Of a stretch of DNA of 64,000 bases, positions 8,162 through 17,784 are shown in pieces; position 1 is the first letter of the stretch; each line of letters begins with the position of its first letter. The stretch covers positions 1,178,001 to 1,242,000 of the forward strand of contig OY782506.1 in NCBI GenBank assembly GCA_963677755.1, in the 5' to 3' direction. The stretch is from JAIOSF01 sp963677755. Its GTDB lineage: Bacteria > Campylobacterota > Campylobacteria > Campylobacterales > Arcobacteraceae. The position numbers and the translations under genes are program-made. The notes under the pieces were generated by a model, which was given only the letters and a program-made list of their open reading frames with translations, did not search any database and had not been told where the DNA came from.

Positions 8162-9316
8162 GTGGCAATTTTAAACAATAAGCTTTTTAGAGATATATTA
8201 TCACAACTTATAATTGTAGTACTTCTTGTACTATTTTTGTGGTATATTATTACAAATTTACTTTATAATATAGACCATAGAGGAATTACAACAGGATTTG
8301 ACTTTTTTAATCATGTGGCAGGTTTTGGTATTTCAGAAACTCCTATAGCCTATAACGATACAAAATCAACTTATTTTGATGCATTTTTAGTAGGACTTAT
8401 CAATACATTAATTGTATCTGGTGTTGGTATTTTGTTTGCTTCAATTATAGGTCTTTTAGTAGGAGTTGCTAGACTTTCAAAAAATTACATTGTTTCAAAA
8501 GTAGCCTTAGCATATATAGAATTTTTTAGAAATATACCTTTATTACTACAAATTTTATTTTGGTACAATGTTGTTTTAGCGACACTCCCTAGTCCTAGAC
8601 AAAGTTTAGCTCTTGCTGCAACTACTTTTTTAAACAATCGTGGTTTATATATACCAAAACCTATTTTACAAGATAGCTTTAACATTGTTATAATTGCTAC
8701 AGTTTTTGCTTTTGCAATTGCTATATTTTTTGTAAAATGGGCAAATAAGAAGTTTGAAGAAACTGGAACTGAGACAACTCTTTGGCCATGGATGATTATA
8801 ATACTTGTAGGGATTCCTTTAGTAGTATTTAATATCGTAGATACACCTGTCATCATTGATAGTCCTGCACTTAGAGGATTTAATTTTGGTGGAGGGATGC
8901 GTTTTAGTCCAGAGTTCTTAGCACTTGCTTTTGCTTTAAGTATCTATACAGCCTCACTTATAGCAGAAGCCATAAGAAGTGGAATAGAGGCTGTAACAAA
9001 AGGTCAAAAAGAAGCTGCTGCTTCACTTGGATTAAATGGCTATCAATCATTAAAGTTGGTTGTACTACCACAAGCTATACGAATTTCTATTCCACCTATT
9101 TTAGGACAATATTTAAATCTTATAAAAAACTCTAGTTTAGCTACAGCAATAGGGTACCCAGAAATCGTAACTGTTTTTAGTGGTACTGTTTTAAATCAAA
9201 CGGGACAAGCAATAGAGATAATTACTGTGACTATGGCAGTATATTTATCTATTAGTTTATTTGTCTCTTTAATTTTAAATTTTGTTAATAAAAAACTAGA
9301 GATAAAGGAGAGATAA
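8162..9316 (+). CDS. aapQ: Amino acid ABC transporter permease AapQ
   Basis: 384 aa from a GTG at 8162, chosen because AAAGGA lies six bases before it. The frame is open back to a TTG at 8111, but that start has no RBS and adds 17 untypical residues. It is a polytopic inner-membrane permease with the EAA-loop EAAASLGLNGYQSLKLVVLP near residues 290-310 that contacts the ATPase. The insert between the first helix and the binding-protein-dependent transport domain is typical of AapQ/BztB. It forms a heterodimer with AapM. The stop overlaps the aapM start as TAATG, so the two are translationally coupled. Confidence 0.9.
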   Translation: MAILNNKLFRDILSQLIIVVLLVLFLWYIITNLLYNIDHRGITTGFDFFNHVAGFGISETPIAYNDTKSTYFDAFLVGLINTLIVSGVGILFASIIGLLVGVARLSKNYIVSKVALAYIEFFRNIPLLLQILFWYNVVLATLPSPRQSLALAATTFLNNRGLYIPKPILQDSFNIVIIATVFAFAIAIFFVKWANKKFEETGTETTLWPWMIIILVGIPLVVFNIVDTPVIIDSPALRGFNFGGGMRFSPEFLALAFALSIYTASLIAEAIRSGIEAVTKGQKEAAASLGLNGYQSLKLVVLPQAIRISIPPILGQYLNLIKNSSLATAIGYPEIVTVFSGTVLNQTGQAIEIITVTMAVYLSISLFVSLILNFVNKKLEIKER

Positions 9317-10404
9317 TGGCAACTTATGATGTGAAATCAGCACGACCAGCTCCTTCTAACTTAAGAGGTCCATTTCATTGGATGAAAGAAAATTTATTTG
9401 CAACACCTGCAGATATTGTTCAAACTATAGTGATATTTTTGTTTTTATTTTGGATAATACCACCTTTTTTAGATTGGGCAATTTTCAATGCTTCATTTTT
9501 AGGTACGACAAAAGCAGACGCAACAGGAACAGGGGCAAATTGGATATATGTAAAAGAAAAAATAGATATGTTTATCTATGGTTTTTATCCAGAAGAAGAG
9601 ATATATAGAGTAAATATTGTATTTGGATTATTTTTTCTTACTGTAATATTTTTTAAATATATTGCGCGTACTTTTACACAAAAAGCATTTATATTTTTCA
9701 TTTATCCTGTTATAGCTTTTGTATTAATCAAAGGTGGCTATTTTGGATTTGCAGATATTTCTACAGACAAATGGGGTGGGTTATTACTTACTTTAATTAT
9801 TGCTTCTGTTGGTATTGTTATCTCTATCCCTTTAGGAACTGTATTGGCTTTAGGGAGACAATCAGAATTACCTATTATTAAAAATTTAAGTGTAATTTAT
9901 ATAGAGTTTATTAGAGGTGTTCCTATTATTACTATGCTTTTTATGGGGTCTGTTTTATTACCACTATTTTTTGTAGATGGAGTGGAAGTTGACAAACTTT
10001 TAAGAGCTTTAATAGTAATAATTATGATAGAATCAGCTTTTATTGCAGAAGCTGTAAGAGGAGGGCTCCAGTCAATTCCCAAAGGGCAATATGAAGCTGC
10101 TGACTCTTTAGGTCTCGGGTATTGGCAAAAAATGATATTTGTAATACTCCCTCAAGCTTTAAAAGTAGCATTACCAAATCTAGTTGGTATCTCTATTGAG
10201 TTATTTAAAGATACTTCTTTAGTGATGATTATTGGATTATTTGATTTACTTTCAATGGTACATTTAACTTCAAATGACTCAAATTGGTTAGGTATGGAAA
10301 CAGAAGGATATGTTTTTGTTACATTTGTATATTGGATAATTTGTTATGCAATGTCAAAGTATAGTATGATATTAGAAGATAGATTTAATACAAATAATAG
10401 GTAA
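9316..10404 (+). CDS. aapM: Amino acid ABC transporter permease AapM
   Basis: 362 aa. A soluble N-terminus with the conserved SNLRGPFHWMKENLFAT-type segment precedes several transmembrane helices and the EAA loop EAADSLGLGYWQKMIFVILP. It is the second permease of the general amino acid transporter and pairs with AapQ. The start shares one base with the aapQ stop. The aapP gene follows after 10 nt. The conserved IEFIRGVPIITMLFM stretch is a signature of the HisM/GlnP permease superfamily. Confidence 0.92.
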   Translation: MATYDVKSARPAPSNLRGPFHWMKENLFATPADIVQTIVIFLFLFWIIPPFLDWAIFNASFLGTTKADATGTGANWIYVKEKIDMFIYGFYPEEEIYRVNIVFGLFFLTVIFFKYIARTFTQKAFIFFIYPVIAFVLIKGGYFGFADISTDKWGGLLLTLIIASVGIVISIPLGTVLALGRQSELPIIKNLSVIYIEFIRGVPIITMLFMGSVLLPLFFVDGVEVDKLLRALIVIIMIESAFIAEAVRGGLQSIPKGQYEAADSLGLGYWQKMIFVILPQALKVALPNLVGISIELFKDTSLVMIIGLFDLLSMVHLTSNDSNWLGMETEGYVFVTFVYWIICYAMSKYSMILEDRFNTNNR

Positions 10405-10414
10405 GGTTTAATAG

Positions 10415-11158
10415 ATGAATGAAGAATATATAATAGAGATAAATAATTTAAATAAATGGTATGGTGACTTTCATGTTTTAAAGGATATTAACCTTAAGAT
10501 TAAAAAAGGTGAAATTGTAGTTATCTGTGGACCAAGTGGGAGTGGAAAATCTACTGTTACTAGATGTATGAACTATTTAGAGCAATTCCAAGAGGGTGAG
10601 CTTATAGTTAATGGAACTACCTTAACAGATGATGTAAAAAAGATAAAACAAGTAAGAAGTGAAGTAGCGATGGTATTTCAACACTTTGAACTTTTTCCAC
10701 ATTTAAGTATTTTAAGTAATCTTATTTTAGCACCAATGCATGTACATCATATGCCAAAAAAAGAGGCTACGGCAATGGCGATGCAATATTTAGAAAGGGT
10801 AAATATTGCAGACCAAGCAGACAAATACCCAAATCAGCTAAGTGGTGGGCAAAAACAGCGTGTAGCAATAGCAAGAGCTTTGTGTGCAAACCCAAAAATT
10901 ATGCTTTTTGATGAACCAACTTCAGCACTAGACCCTGAAATGATTAGTGAAGTTTTAGATGTTATGATGGAATTAGCAAACGAGGATAAAACTATGATAT
11001 GTGTAACTCATGAAATGGGGTTTGCAAAAAAAGTGGCTGATAGAGTTATTTTTATGGATGAGGGACAAATCATTGAAGAAAATACTCCTGAAGAATTTTT
11101 TAATAATCCTAAAAGTGATAGATTGAAACTTTTCCTAAAACAAATTTTATCACATTAA
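10415..11158 (+). CDS. aapP: Amino acid ABC transporter ATP-binding protein AapP
   Basis: 247 aa, the standard length for polar amino acid ATPases. Walker A is GPSGSGKST (residues 39-47), followed by the Q-loop MVFQHFELFPHL, the signature LSGGQKQRVAIARAL, Walker B IMLFDEPTSALDPE and the H-loop ICVTHEMGFA. It powers uptake through AapQ/AapM. It is the last of the four transporter genes, and a UPF0126 channel gene starts 15 nt downstream on the same strand, so that gene probably shares the transcript. Confidence 0.96.
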   Translation: MNEEYIIEINNLNKWYGDFHVLKDINLKIKKGEIVVICGPSGSGKSTVTRCMNYLEQFQEGELIVNGTTLTDDVKKIKQVRSEVAMVFQHFELFPHLSILSNLILAPMHVHHMPKKEATAMAMQYLERVNIADQADKYPNQLSGGQKQRVAIARALCANPKIMLFDEPTSALDPEMISEVLDVMMELANEDKTMICVTHEMGFAKKVADRVIFMDEGQIIEENTPEEFFNNPKSDRLKLFLKQILSH

Positions 11159-11173
11159 GATATAACTCTCTTA

Positions 11174-11791
11174 ATGATTTTAGAATTTGCTGAATATATA
11201 GGTATTACTGCATTTACCTTTAGTGGTTTTTATATTGCAGTAAGGCACAATCTTGATTTGCTTGGTATTTTTATTGTCTCTTTTTTAACTGCACTTGGTG
11301 GTGGTCTTATGAGAGATACTATCGTAGGTATCGCACCTATTTCACTCACAACTATTTACCCAATACTCATAGTATTTGTAATAGTGAATATACTTATATT
11401 ACTTAATTTTCATAAAAAACAAGCATATGATAGAAAACCTATTTTTATAGTAGCAGATAGTATTGGTCTTACATCTTTCTCTATTTCTGGAGCTATGATT
11501 GCTATTAATAGTGGTTATGAAATCTCTGGAGTCGTTATTTTAGCTTTTATCACTGCTGTTGGTGGTGGTATTTTACGAGATATTCTTATAAATGAAATAC
11601 CTTATATACTTAAAGGTGGTTTTTATGCTATGGTTTCTATAATCATTGGGGTAATAATCTATATTTTAAATTATTGTAATAGTTTAGAATTTCTTTATAT
11701 CTCAATTGTTTTTATTTTTGGTGTAGTTTTAAGATTAATTGCTTTTTACCAAAACTGGGAACTTCCCAATATTTATAATAAGAAAGTATAA
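11174..11791 (+). CDS. UPF0126 / TRIC-family membrane channel
   Basis: 205 aa with about seven hydrophobic segments arranged as two similar halves. The first has LTALGGGLMRDTIVG and the second has FITAVGGGILRDILINEIP, the duplicated GGG-x-x-RD signature of UPF0126 (YicG/YadS), prokaryotic relatives of TRIC cation channels. Some members elsewhere are controlled by glycine riboswitches and are thought to move glycine; no riboswitch is visible here. The position directly behind aapP suggests a link with amino acid transport. The stop codon overlaps the ATG of the DUF389 gene by one base. Confidence 0.9.
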   Translation: MILEFAEYIGITAFTFSGFYIAVRHNLDLLGIFIVSFLTALGGGLMRDTIVGIAPISLTTIYPILIVFVIVNILILLNFHKKQAYDRKPIFIVADSIGLTSFSISGAMIAINSGYEISGVVILAFITAVGGGILRDILINEIPYILKGGFYAMVSIIIGVIIYILNYCNSLEFLYISIVFIFGVVLRLIAFYQNWELPNIYNKKV

Positions 11792-13698
11792 TGAAAAACA
11801 AATACAAAAAAATATATCTCCTTACAAATGAATTAGAAGATAAGGTACTATTAGACTTAAAACAATTTTTTAAAGATCACTATAAAAAAGAAACTATTTT
11901 AATATCACCAAATGATGAAAATATTGATTTTAATCAGCAAAATATCTATTTTTTATATCTTGATGACAATTCAATCAAACAATTTATCAAAGAGCATTTA
12001 GAACTCACTATAAATATAGCGATTTTACCAAATGACAAATCAACAGATTCTATACTAAGATATGGAATATCAAAAGACATTTATGAAGCTATTGAAGATA
12101 GTTTCAATGAAGAGTTACGAGTTAATGATCAAATACTTTTATGTAATGGTGAGGTAGTATTTAAAAAACTCTCTATTGGAAATGTTCAAAACTTACAAAA
12201 AAATATTTTTAAAACATCTTTTTATGAAAATATTAAAGATTTTTTTATCAATCTAAAAAATCTAAAATACCAAACCATAACACTCACTACGGCTAAAGAA
12301 AATAAAAAACAAACTGTTGCTAGTGGTATTTTAGTTTTAGAAGATTATACTATTTTTAATACCTTAAAAACAGTTGGCAACTCCTCTTTTCATGATGGAA
12401 GGCTCAACGCTTTTATAATAGCTCCATTTAGTTTAGTTTCTTATATTTATTATCTTATTGTTGTATTTTTATATCATAAATTTTCATTAGGGAAACTACC
12501 AAAAGATATAGGTTTTATTAGTTCCCAAAAACTCAAAATATCTAGTAATCAACCTTTTGATTTTTCTATTGATGATACGCCTCTTAGTGCAGAAGATATA
12601 AGTATTGAAGTTTTTCAAAGTAATCTTCAAATAAGTTATGGTAGAAAATTTCAAAATGCAATAGATGAAAAAAATGAGATAGAAGAGAAAGAACAAATAA
12701 ATATAAATCACTTACCAAAAGGAGAGATAAATGAACTTCTCATAAAAGGGAAAGTTCCTTTTTTTAGAAAAGCAAGTGATGAGGATATGAAAGATGCTCT
12801 TAGTTCATTAAGGGAAAGTTCAAAAGTTTCTTCTATTTTTATTACACTTATGATTTTAAGTACACTCTTAGCGACAGTGGGTATTTTCCAAGATTCTACC
12901 CCTTCTGTTATTGGAGCTATGATTTTAGCTCCATTAATGACACCAATTATCTCTCTTTCAATGGGTGCAGTAAGAAGTGATAAAAATATTATCAAAAATA
13001 GTACTGTAAGTTTACTACTTGGAATAATAAGTGCTTTGTTTTTTTCTGCTATTTTAACACTATTTTTACCTTTAGATATTGTAACTACACAAATGAGTTC
13101 AAGAATAAATCCAAACCTTTTAGATCTCTTTGTAGCAATTTTTTCTGGAATTGCTGGGGCTTATGCTATGTCAAAAGAGGAGGTTGCTAAATCTTTAGCT
13201 GGAGTTGCAATCGCTGTTGCTTTAGTGCCACCACTAGCTGTAACTGGTATAGGAATAGGGTGGGGAAATATAGATATAATATACGGTTCTTTTTTATTAT
13301 TTCTTACAAACTTTATTGGGATGATTATTGCTGCTTCAATAACTTTTATTATTTTAGGATTTGCCCCTATTCATAGAGCTAGAAAAAGTCTTATATATTC
13401 TATGATTATGTTAGTAATTGTATCTATTCCATTAATTTTTTCATTTTATTCATTGATACTTCAAAGCAATGATTATGAAAAAATAAAAAACTTACAAAAA
13501 CTTACAATCAATAATAAAAACATTGAGATAAAACTACACAATATAAACTCAACAGCAAAATATGTTACTATTGATCTGGATATTATATCTGCATCCCATC
13601 TTAGTGATTTTGAATATAATATGTTAAAAAAACAGTTAGAGAAAAAGATGGAAAAAGATGTTATTTTACAAATCACCCCTAAAATAGTTATAAAATAA
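11791..13698 (+). CDS. DUF389 membrane protein with degenerate diacylglycerol-kinase-like N-terminus
   Basis: 635 aa. The C-terminal half (about 345-570) is a polytopic DUF389 domain with the family hallmark PSVIGAMILAPLMTPIISL, followed by AGAYAMSKEE and VAIAVALVPPLAVTGIGIG. The N-terminal roughly 300 residues look like a DAGK/LCB5-type fold: IAILPNDKSTDSILRYGI sits where that family has its P-G-T-N-D loop, and DGRLNAFIIAPF resembles the later DG-x-L strand. The GGDGT nucleotide loop is absent (YLDDNS at its place), so kinase activity is unlikely. DUF389 function is unknown. It is translationally coupled to the UPF0126 channel gene. Confidence 0.82.
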   Translation: MKNKYKKIYLLTNELEDKVLLDLKQFFKDHYKKETILISPNDENIDFNQQNIYFLYLDDNSIKQFIKEHLELTINIAILPNDKSTDSILRYGISKDIYEAIEDSFNEELRVNDQILLCNGEVVFKKLSIGNVQNLQKNIFKTSFYENIKDFFINLKNLKYQTITLTTAKENKKQTVASGILVLEDYTIFNTLKTVGNSSFHDGRLNAFIIAPFSLVSYIYYLIVVFLYHKFSLGKLPKDIGFISSQKLKISSNQPFDFSIDDTPLSAEDISIEVFQSNLQISYGRKFQNAIDEKNEIEEKEQININHLPKGEINELLIKGKVPFFRKASDEDMKDALSSLRESSKVSSIFITLMILSTLLATVGIFQDSTPSVIGAMILAPLMTPIISLSMGAVRSDKNIIKNSTVSLLLGIISALFFSAILTLFLPLDIVTTQMSSRINPNLLDLFVAIFSGIAGAYAMSKEEVAKSLAGVAIAVALVPPLAVTGIGIGWGNIDIIYGSFLLFLTNFIGMIIAASITFIILGFAPIHRARKSLIYSMIMLVIVSIPLIFSFYSLILQSNDYEKIKNLQKLTINNKNIEIKLHNINSTAKYVTIDLDIISASHLSDFEYNMLKKQLEKKMEKDVILQITPKIVIK

Positions 13699-13735
13699 TA
13701 GATAATTTAACTATAAAAAGTATGAAGGGAAAAAT

Positions 13736-14302
13736 ATGAAATTAAAAATAGCCAAATTAAGTGATATAGATGGTATTTTAAAACTCCATAATAAATACCA
13801 AATAGATAGTATAAAAGAAGAGGATAAAAAAGATGGTTTTGTTACTACATCTTTTGACCGTGAACAATTAGCCGATATTATTACACAAGAGCAGGGGATC
13901 TTTATAGCAAAAGATGATGATAATGAAGTTTTAGGATATGTTATGTCAGCATCTTGGCAGTATTGGTCAAAGTGGGCTATGTTTGCTTTTATGATAAAAG
14001 ACTTACCAAACTTAACCTTTCAAGGTCTTACACTATCTATAGACAATTCATATCAATATGGACCTGTTTGTATAGATAAAAGCATAAGAGGAAGTGGTTT
14101 ACTAGAAAAACTATTTGATTTTGCCTTAGAGTCTATGTCTAAAAGATATCCGATACTTGTAACCTTTGTAAATAAAATAAATCCAAGATCATATGAAGCT
14201 CATAAAAGAAAATTAGGACTTGAAGTGATACAAGAGTTCTCATTTAATGGAAATGAATATTATGAATTTGTTTATGATACATCAAAAAGAGTATTAACAT
14301 AG
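13736..14302 (+). CDS. GNAT-family N-acetyltransferase
   Basis: 188 aa GNAT domain. N-terminal KLSDIDGILKLHNKY is the first GNAT helix, LGYVMSASW is strand 4, and CIDKSIRGSGLLEKLFDFA holds the acetyl-CoA pyrophosphate-binding R-x-G-x-G/A loop. The tail NPRSYEAHKRKLGLEVIQEF is the typical C-terminal helix-strand. Its substrate cannot be told. It has its own RBS (GAAGGGA) 38 nt after the DUF389 gene. A PhoB-like tandem repeat and a promoter for the next gene follow at once. Confidence 0.85.
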   Translation: MKLKIAKLSDIDGILKLHNKYQIDSIKEEDKKDGFVTTSFDREQLADIITQEQGIFIAKDDDNEVLGYVMSASWQYWSKWAMFAFMIKDLPNLTFQGLTLSIDNSYQYGPVCIDKSIRGSGLLEKLFDFALESMSKRYPILVTFVNKINPRSYEAHKRKLGLEVIQEFSFNGNEYYEFVYDTSKRVLT

Positions 14303-14316
14303 TTATATTATAAAAC

Positions 14317-14349
14317 TGTGACGGCATTGTGACATCTTTTTGATATAAT
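14317..14349 (+). promoter_or_regulatory. 11-bp-spaced TGTGAC direct repeat plus TATAAT
   Basis: TGTGAC at 14317-14322 and again at 14328-14333 gives an exact 11-bp repeat, one helical turn. It ends 10 bp before a perfect -10 box TATAAT (14344-14349). This is the geometry of OmpR/PhoB-family activator sites that replace the -35 element. The controlled gene is the unknown ORF at 14385. The bound regulator is not known. Confidence 0.55.
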
Positions 14350-14384
14350 AGTAATATAATTGGTGTATAAGGGGGAGTATCAAC

Positions 14385-15047
14385 ATGGATAAAGTTATCA
14401 CTACACAATATAATAATATTACAAAAAATAATTCTGATACACAAGTAAATAACCATGATATTGAATTTACAATACCTAATTCAAAAGATACAACTCTGAA
14501 TCTTTCTAGTGATACAATATCTTTTAAAGATACTCAAAATATGACACTAGAGGAACTACAATCTTTTTATGGTTCAAAAGAGACACAACAAAACATAAGA
14601 AACTTATATATGGCAACACATTTTAGTAGTGATTTAAACTTATCCTTAAGTATATTTAATCAAGTAAATAATATGTCAGAAGAACAAAGTGTAAACTATC
14701 TTGCTAATCTATTTACACATAAAAATATCTCTTTAGACACCCAAACAGATTCATTGCAAAAGGGGGCATTGTTACGCCAAAGTATTATTGAGATGATTGA
14801 TGACCCAGATATAAAAGCCCAACAAGAAAAATTAGAAAAAGAGTTTACAACTTCTATGATGCAATTTGATATTATGAGTCATTTTAATTCAATGTTAGAT
14901 TTTGGGAAAGAGGAAAAAGATAAGAATAAAAACTCTGAATATAGTTTTTTGTACAATAATTTTTATTCGCAATATGAAACATTGTTTAATGACTATGAAA
15001 ACAATAAAGAACTTAACGATATGCTAATTAATCAATATAGAAAATAA
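14385..15047 (+). CDS. Unknown Asn/Ser/Gln-rich soluble protein
   Basis: 220 aa; no family recognised. There is no signal peptide, membrane segment or Cys. The first about 55 residues are low-complexity (Asn, Thr, Ser, Asp) and probably disordered. The middle, from MTLEELQSFYGSKETQQN, is predicted helical, and the C-terminal third has a charged stretch EEKDKNKNSEYSF. The style resembles another unknown protein here (42457), with a floppy Ser/Asn-rich N-terminus and helical rest. A strong GGGGGAG ribosome-binding site and the repeat-plus-TATAAT promoter show it is a separately regulated gene. It ends 10 nt before the convergent sensor kinase. Confidence 0.75.
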   Translation: MDKVITTQYNNITKNNSDTQVNNHDIEFTIPNSKDTTLNLSSDTISFKDTQNMTLEELQSFYGSKETQQNIRNLYMATHFSSDLNLSLSIFNQVNNMSEEQSVNYLANLFTHKNISLDTQTDSLQKGALLRQSIIEMIDDPDIKAQQEKLEKEFTTSMMQFDIMSHFNSMLDFGKEEKDKNKNSEYSFLYNNFYSQYETLFNDYENNKELNDMLINQYRK

Positions 15048-15057
15048 AAATAAAAAT

Positions 15058-17631
15058 TTATTTATTTAATGTTATTGTAAAACAAGCCCCTTTGTAGTTC
15101 TTATTTTTATATTGATACTCTTCATTATGTACAACAATATTCCCTTTCATACCATCTACAATTAATTTATATGTCATATTAAGACCAAGCCCTGTACCTT
15201 GTGTCTGATGTTTAGTAGTAAAATATGGTTCAAAGATATGGGATATTATATCTGACGAGATTCCTCCGCCATTGTCTTTAAATGAAATAGTTATTTTATT
15301 ATCAAAACTATATTGTGATATAAAAAAGTATCTTTCATCTTCACTAACATTTGTAACTAAGGCATCTCTAGAGTTGTTAAATATATTAATAAAACATTGA
15401 ATTAATTCATTTGGTAGAGCTTTTATCTCAATATCTTCTTCTACATTTAATATCACTTGAATAGAAAACTTTTTTATTGAGGAGTTTACTAAATTAAGAA
15501 AACTTTCTATATTTTTTTTGAGATTAAATTGAATTTGAGTTAAATCACCTTTTATAAAATTTCTAAAATCATCAATAGTATTTGATAAGTATTGTGCATT
15601 GTCATTTATCGTATCACATGTGCTATTGAAAGTTTCATCACTAAGAGTATTCATTTGTTTTTGAAATTTTAAGCCAGATGCACCAGCTGATATCACAGAA
15701 AGTGGCTGTCTCCATTGATGAGCAATATTCCCAATCATTTCACCCATTGAAGCTAATTTTGATTGATCTTCAAGCTTTTTAAGTGCCGTAATATCTTTTA
15801 GGATAAGTATCAGTCTATTTTTATTTGGTAATAAAGAGATACTCATATTAATCGTAATGTTTTTTGTATCAAAAACTATGCAGTTTTGCACAACATTTAA
15901 ACAATGTCCATAATTAATCGCTTGGTTAATAGCTTGTTTGTTTTTTTCTCTATCTTCTAATGATATAAATTCTATAAAATTTTTATCTAATAATTCCTCT
16001 TTAGAATATCCTACTAATTTTACAAATGCCTCATTAAAATTTAGTAACTTTGTTTCTAAATCAATCACCACTATAGCATCTTGCGCATAATTAAATATAG
16101 ATTCGAACTCTTTTTTTTGTTCTAATACTTGGTCTTGAAGTTTTTTAACTTCTGTTATATCCTTAACTATAGAAAACAATATTGTCTCACTTTCTATCTC
16201 TATTGGTGATGAGTTTACTTCAACTGTTTTGATTGTGCCATTTTTTAATTTATGTTTAAATACAAATGTGTTTTTCTTTAACTCATTGGCATTAAGTCTA
16301 TATTGTTTTATCTTTTCTGGAGACTCTATATTGATAGTATGCATTGATTTTCCCACAATTTCATCGTATTCATATCCATAAAATTTCATTGCACTATCGT
16401 TTATATCTATAATACCTCCACTTTTAGGTTCAATAAGCAACATAATAGAGGAGTGTTTTCTGAACATATTCTCAAATCTTTTTTGTAATTTATCAATCTT
16501 TTTTTTATTTTCTATTAATTTATTGTTACTTTGTAGCTCTTGTTTATATTTTTCTTTATTTATTTTAAATAAAAAATAAAGCAGTGTTAATATAATTAAC
16601 AATATAGATAAAATCGAGTATATAATCTCCTCTTTGTAATATTTAAAGAAAGATACTTGTTTATTTACAACTGTTATCTCCTCTATATTTGATAAATCAG
16701 ATAAATTAAATTTTTGTGCAATTTGATAATCTATATATGTTTTTGAAAATAAAAAATCATTTGTGTGACTAAAAGAGTTTTCTATAAAATAGTTTTCTAA
16801 AGTTTTTATAATACTTAAGCTAACCATTTGTGCATTAATCATGTGTCCACCAATAGTTCCTGAACCTACAAAAGTAAAATACATAGAGTATATTGGAGCT
16901 TTTGAAACTTTAGTAAGTTCCTCTAATAAAAATTTTGGTACATATCTATGTTTTAATCTATCTTTTAAAACCAAGGTAAAAAAAACAGCACTTTTAGTAT
17001 CTATAGTTGATAATTTCTCTTTTAACTCTTTTATTGAAAAATTCTCAATTATATTAAGATTTATATTGGGATACTTACTAAATATTTTTTCAAACTCTTT
17101 TGTTTGAAAATTACTCATAAAGTTTTCCCCTTTGATAATATAAACATCTTTAAGTTTTGGATTTTGTTTTATAGCTATCTGTGCTGTTTTAATAGGTAGT
17201 TCTTTTAAATCATTACTAAAAATCAAAGTGTTTTCATCTTTTTTAATAATATCTTTTCTACTTGTATAAAATACAATAGGTGTATTTGGATCAAATTTAT
17301 CTTTATATTTATCTAAAAATAGAGATGCTTGATCTGATTGAGCAATCATCGCATCAAATTTTATACCTTGATATTTTGTTAATAGGTGTTTGATTAAAGC
17401 ATCATCACTATAGTTTTTGCTCAATCTAGAACTATCAATCGATTCTATATAATAATCAAATTGATTTGTTTTTTTAAGTTCTTGGATAAAAGTCCTAATC
17501 CAAGGCATTGTAATATTATTTGATAAAAGTACAAGAACCTTTTTTTGTTCGTTTTTTTGTATAGTTTCTGCACTAATTGAAATTAGCAGAAAATAGAAAA
17601 TAATAAACGACAACCTCAATAACAAAAACAT
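15058..17631 (-). CDS. Orphan sensor histidine kinase with ABC-type substrate-binding sensor and two PAS domains
   Basis: 857 aa. After an N-terminal signal/anchor (about 1-22), residues about 28-300 form a periplasmic domain resembling ABC_sub_bind/YtrB-like binding proteins (KKVLVLLSNNITMPWIRTF). A transmembrane helix lies near 335-355, then a short coiled coil. PAS 1 is about 390-500 and PAS 2 about 510-615. The dimerisation helix has ASMGEMIGNIAHQWRQPL with the phospho-acceptor His in HQWRQP. The ATPase domain has N box FINIFNNSRDAL, G1 FKDNGGGIS and G2 GTGLGL. No response regulator gene is adjacent, so its partner is encoded elsewhere. Confidence 0.92.
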   Translation of the reverse strand: MFLLLRLSFIIFYFLLISISAETIQKNEQKKVLVLLSNNITMPWIRTFIQELKKTNQFDYYIESIDSSRLSKNYSDDALIKHLLTKYQGIKFDAMIAQSDQASLFLDKYKDKFDPNTPIVFYTSRKDIIKKDENTLIFSNDLKELPIKTAQIAIKQNPKLKDVYIIKGENFMSNFQTKEFEKIFSKYPNINLNIIENFSIKELKEKLSTIDTKSAVFFTLVLKDRLKHRYVPKFLLEELTKVSKAPIYSMYFTFVGSGTIGGHMINAQMVSLSIIKTLENYFIENSFSHTNDFLFSKTYIDYQIAQKFNLSDLSNIEEITVVNKQVSFFKYYKEEIIYSILSILLIILTLLYFLFKINKEKYKQELQSNNKLIENKKKIDKLQKRFENMFRKHSSIMLLIEPKSGGIIDINDSAMKFYGYEYDEIVGKSMHTINIESPEKIKQYRLNANELKKNTFVFKHKLKNGTIKTVEVNSSPIEIESETILFSIVKDITEVKKLQDQVLEQKKEFESIFNYAQDAIVVIDLETKLLNFNEAFVKLVGYSKEELLDKNFIEFISLEDREKNKQAINQAINYGHCLNVVQNCIVFDTKNITINMSISLLPNKNRLILILKDITALKKLEDQSKLASMGEMIGNIAHQWRQPLSVISAGASGLKFQKQMNTLSDETFNSTCDTINDNAQYLSNTIDDFRNFIKGDLTQIQFNLKKNIESFLNLVNSSIKKFSIQVILNVEEDIEIKALPNELIQCFINIFNNSRDALVTNVSEDERYFFISQYSFDNKITISFKDNGGGISSDIISHIFEPYFTTKHQTQGTGLGLNMTYKLIVDGMKGNIVVHNEEYQYKNKNYKGACFTITLNK

Positions 17632-17784
17632 TCCTCTGTAATAAATATGACCCTATTATATCAAAAATAAAATAAAACTTATTAAGTTATTATATTAAAA
17701 ATAAGTCTTAATAATATTAAAATATATTATATTTCAATAACAACAAAGTTGTAGTATAATTCTAAAAATATAAAAGGATTTATA

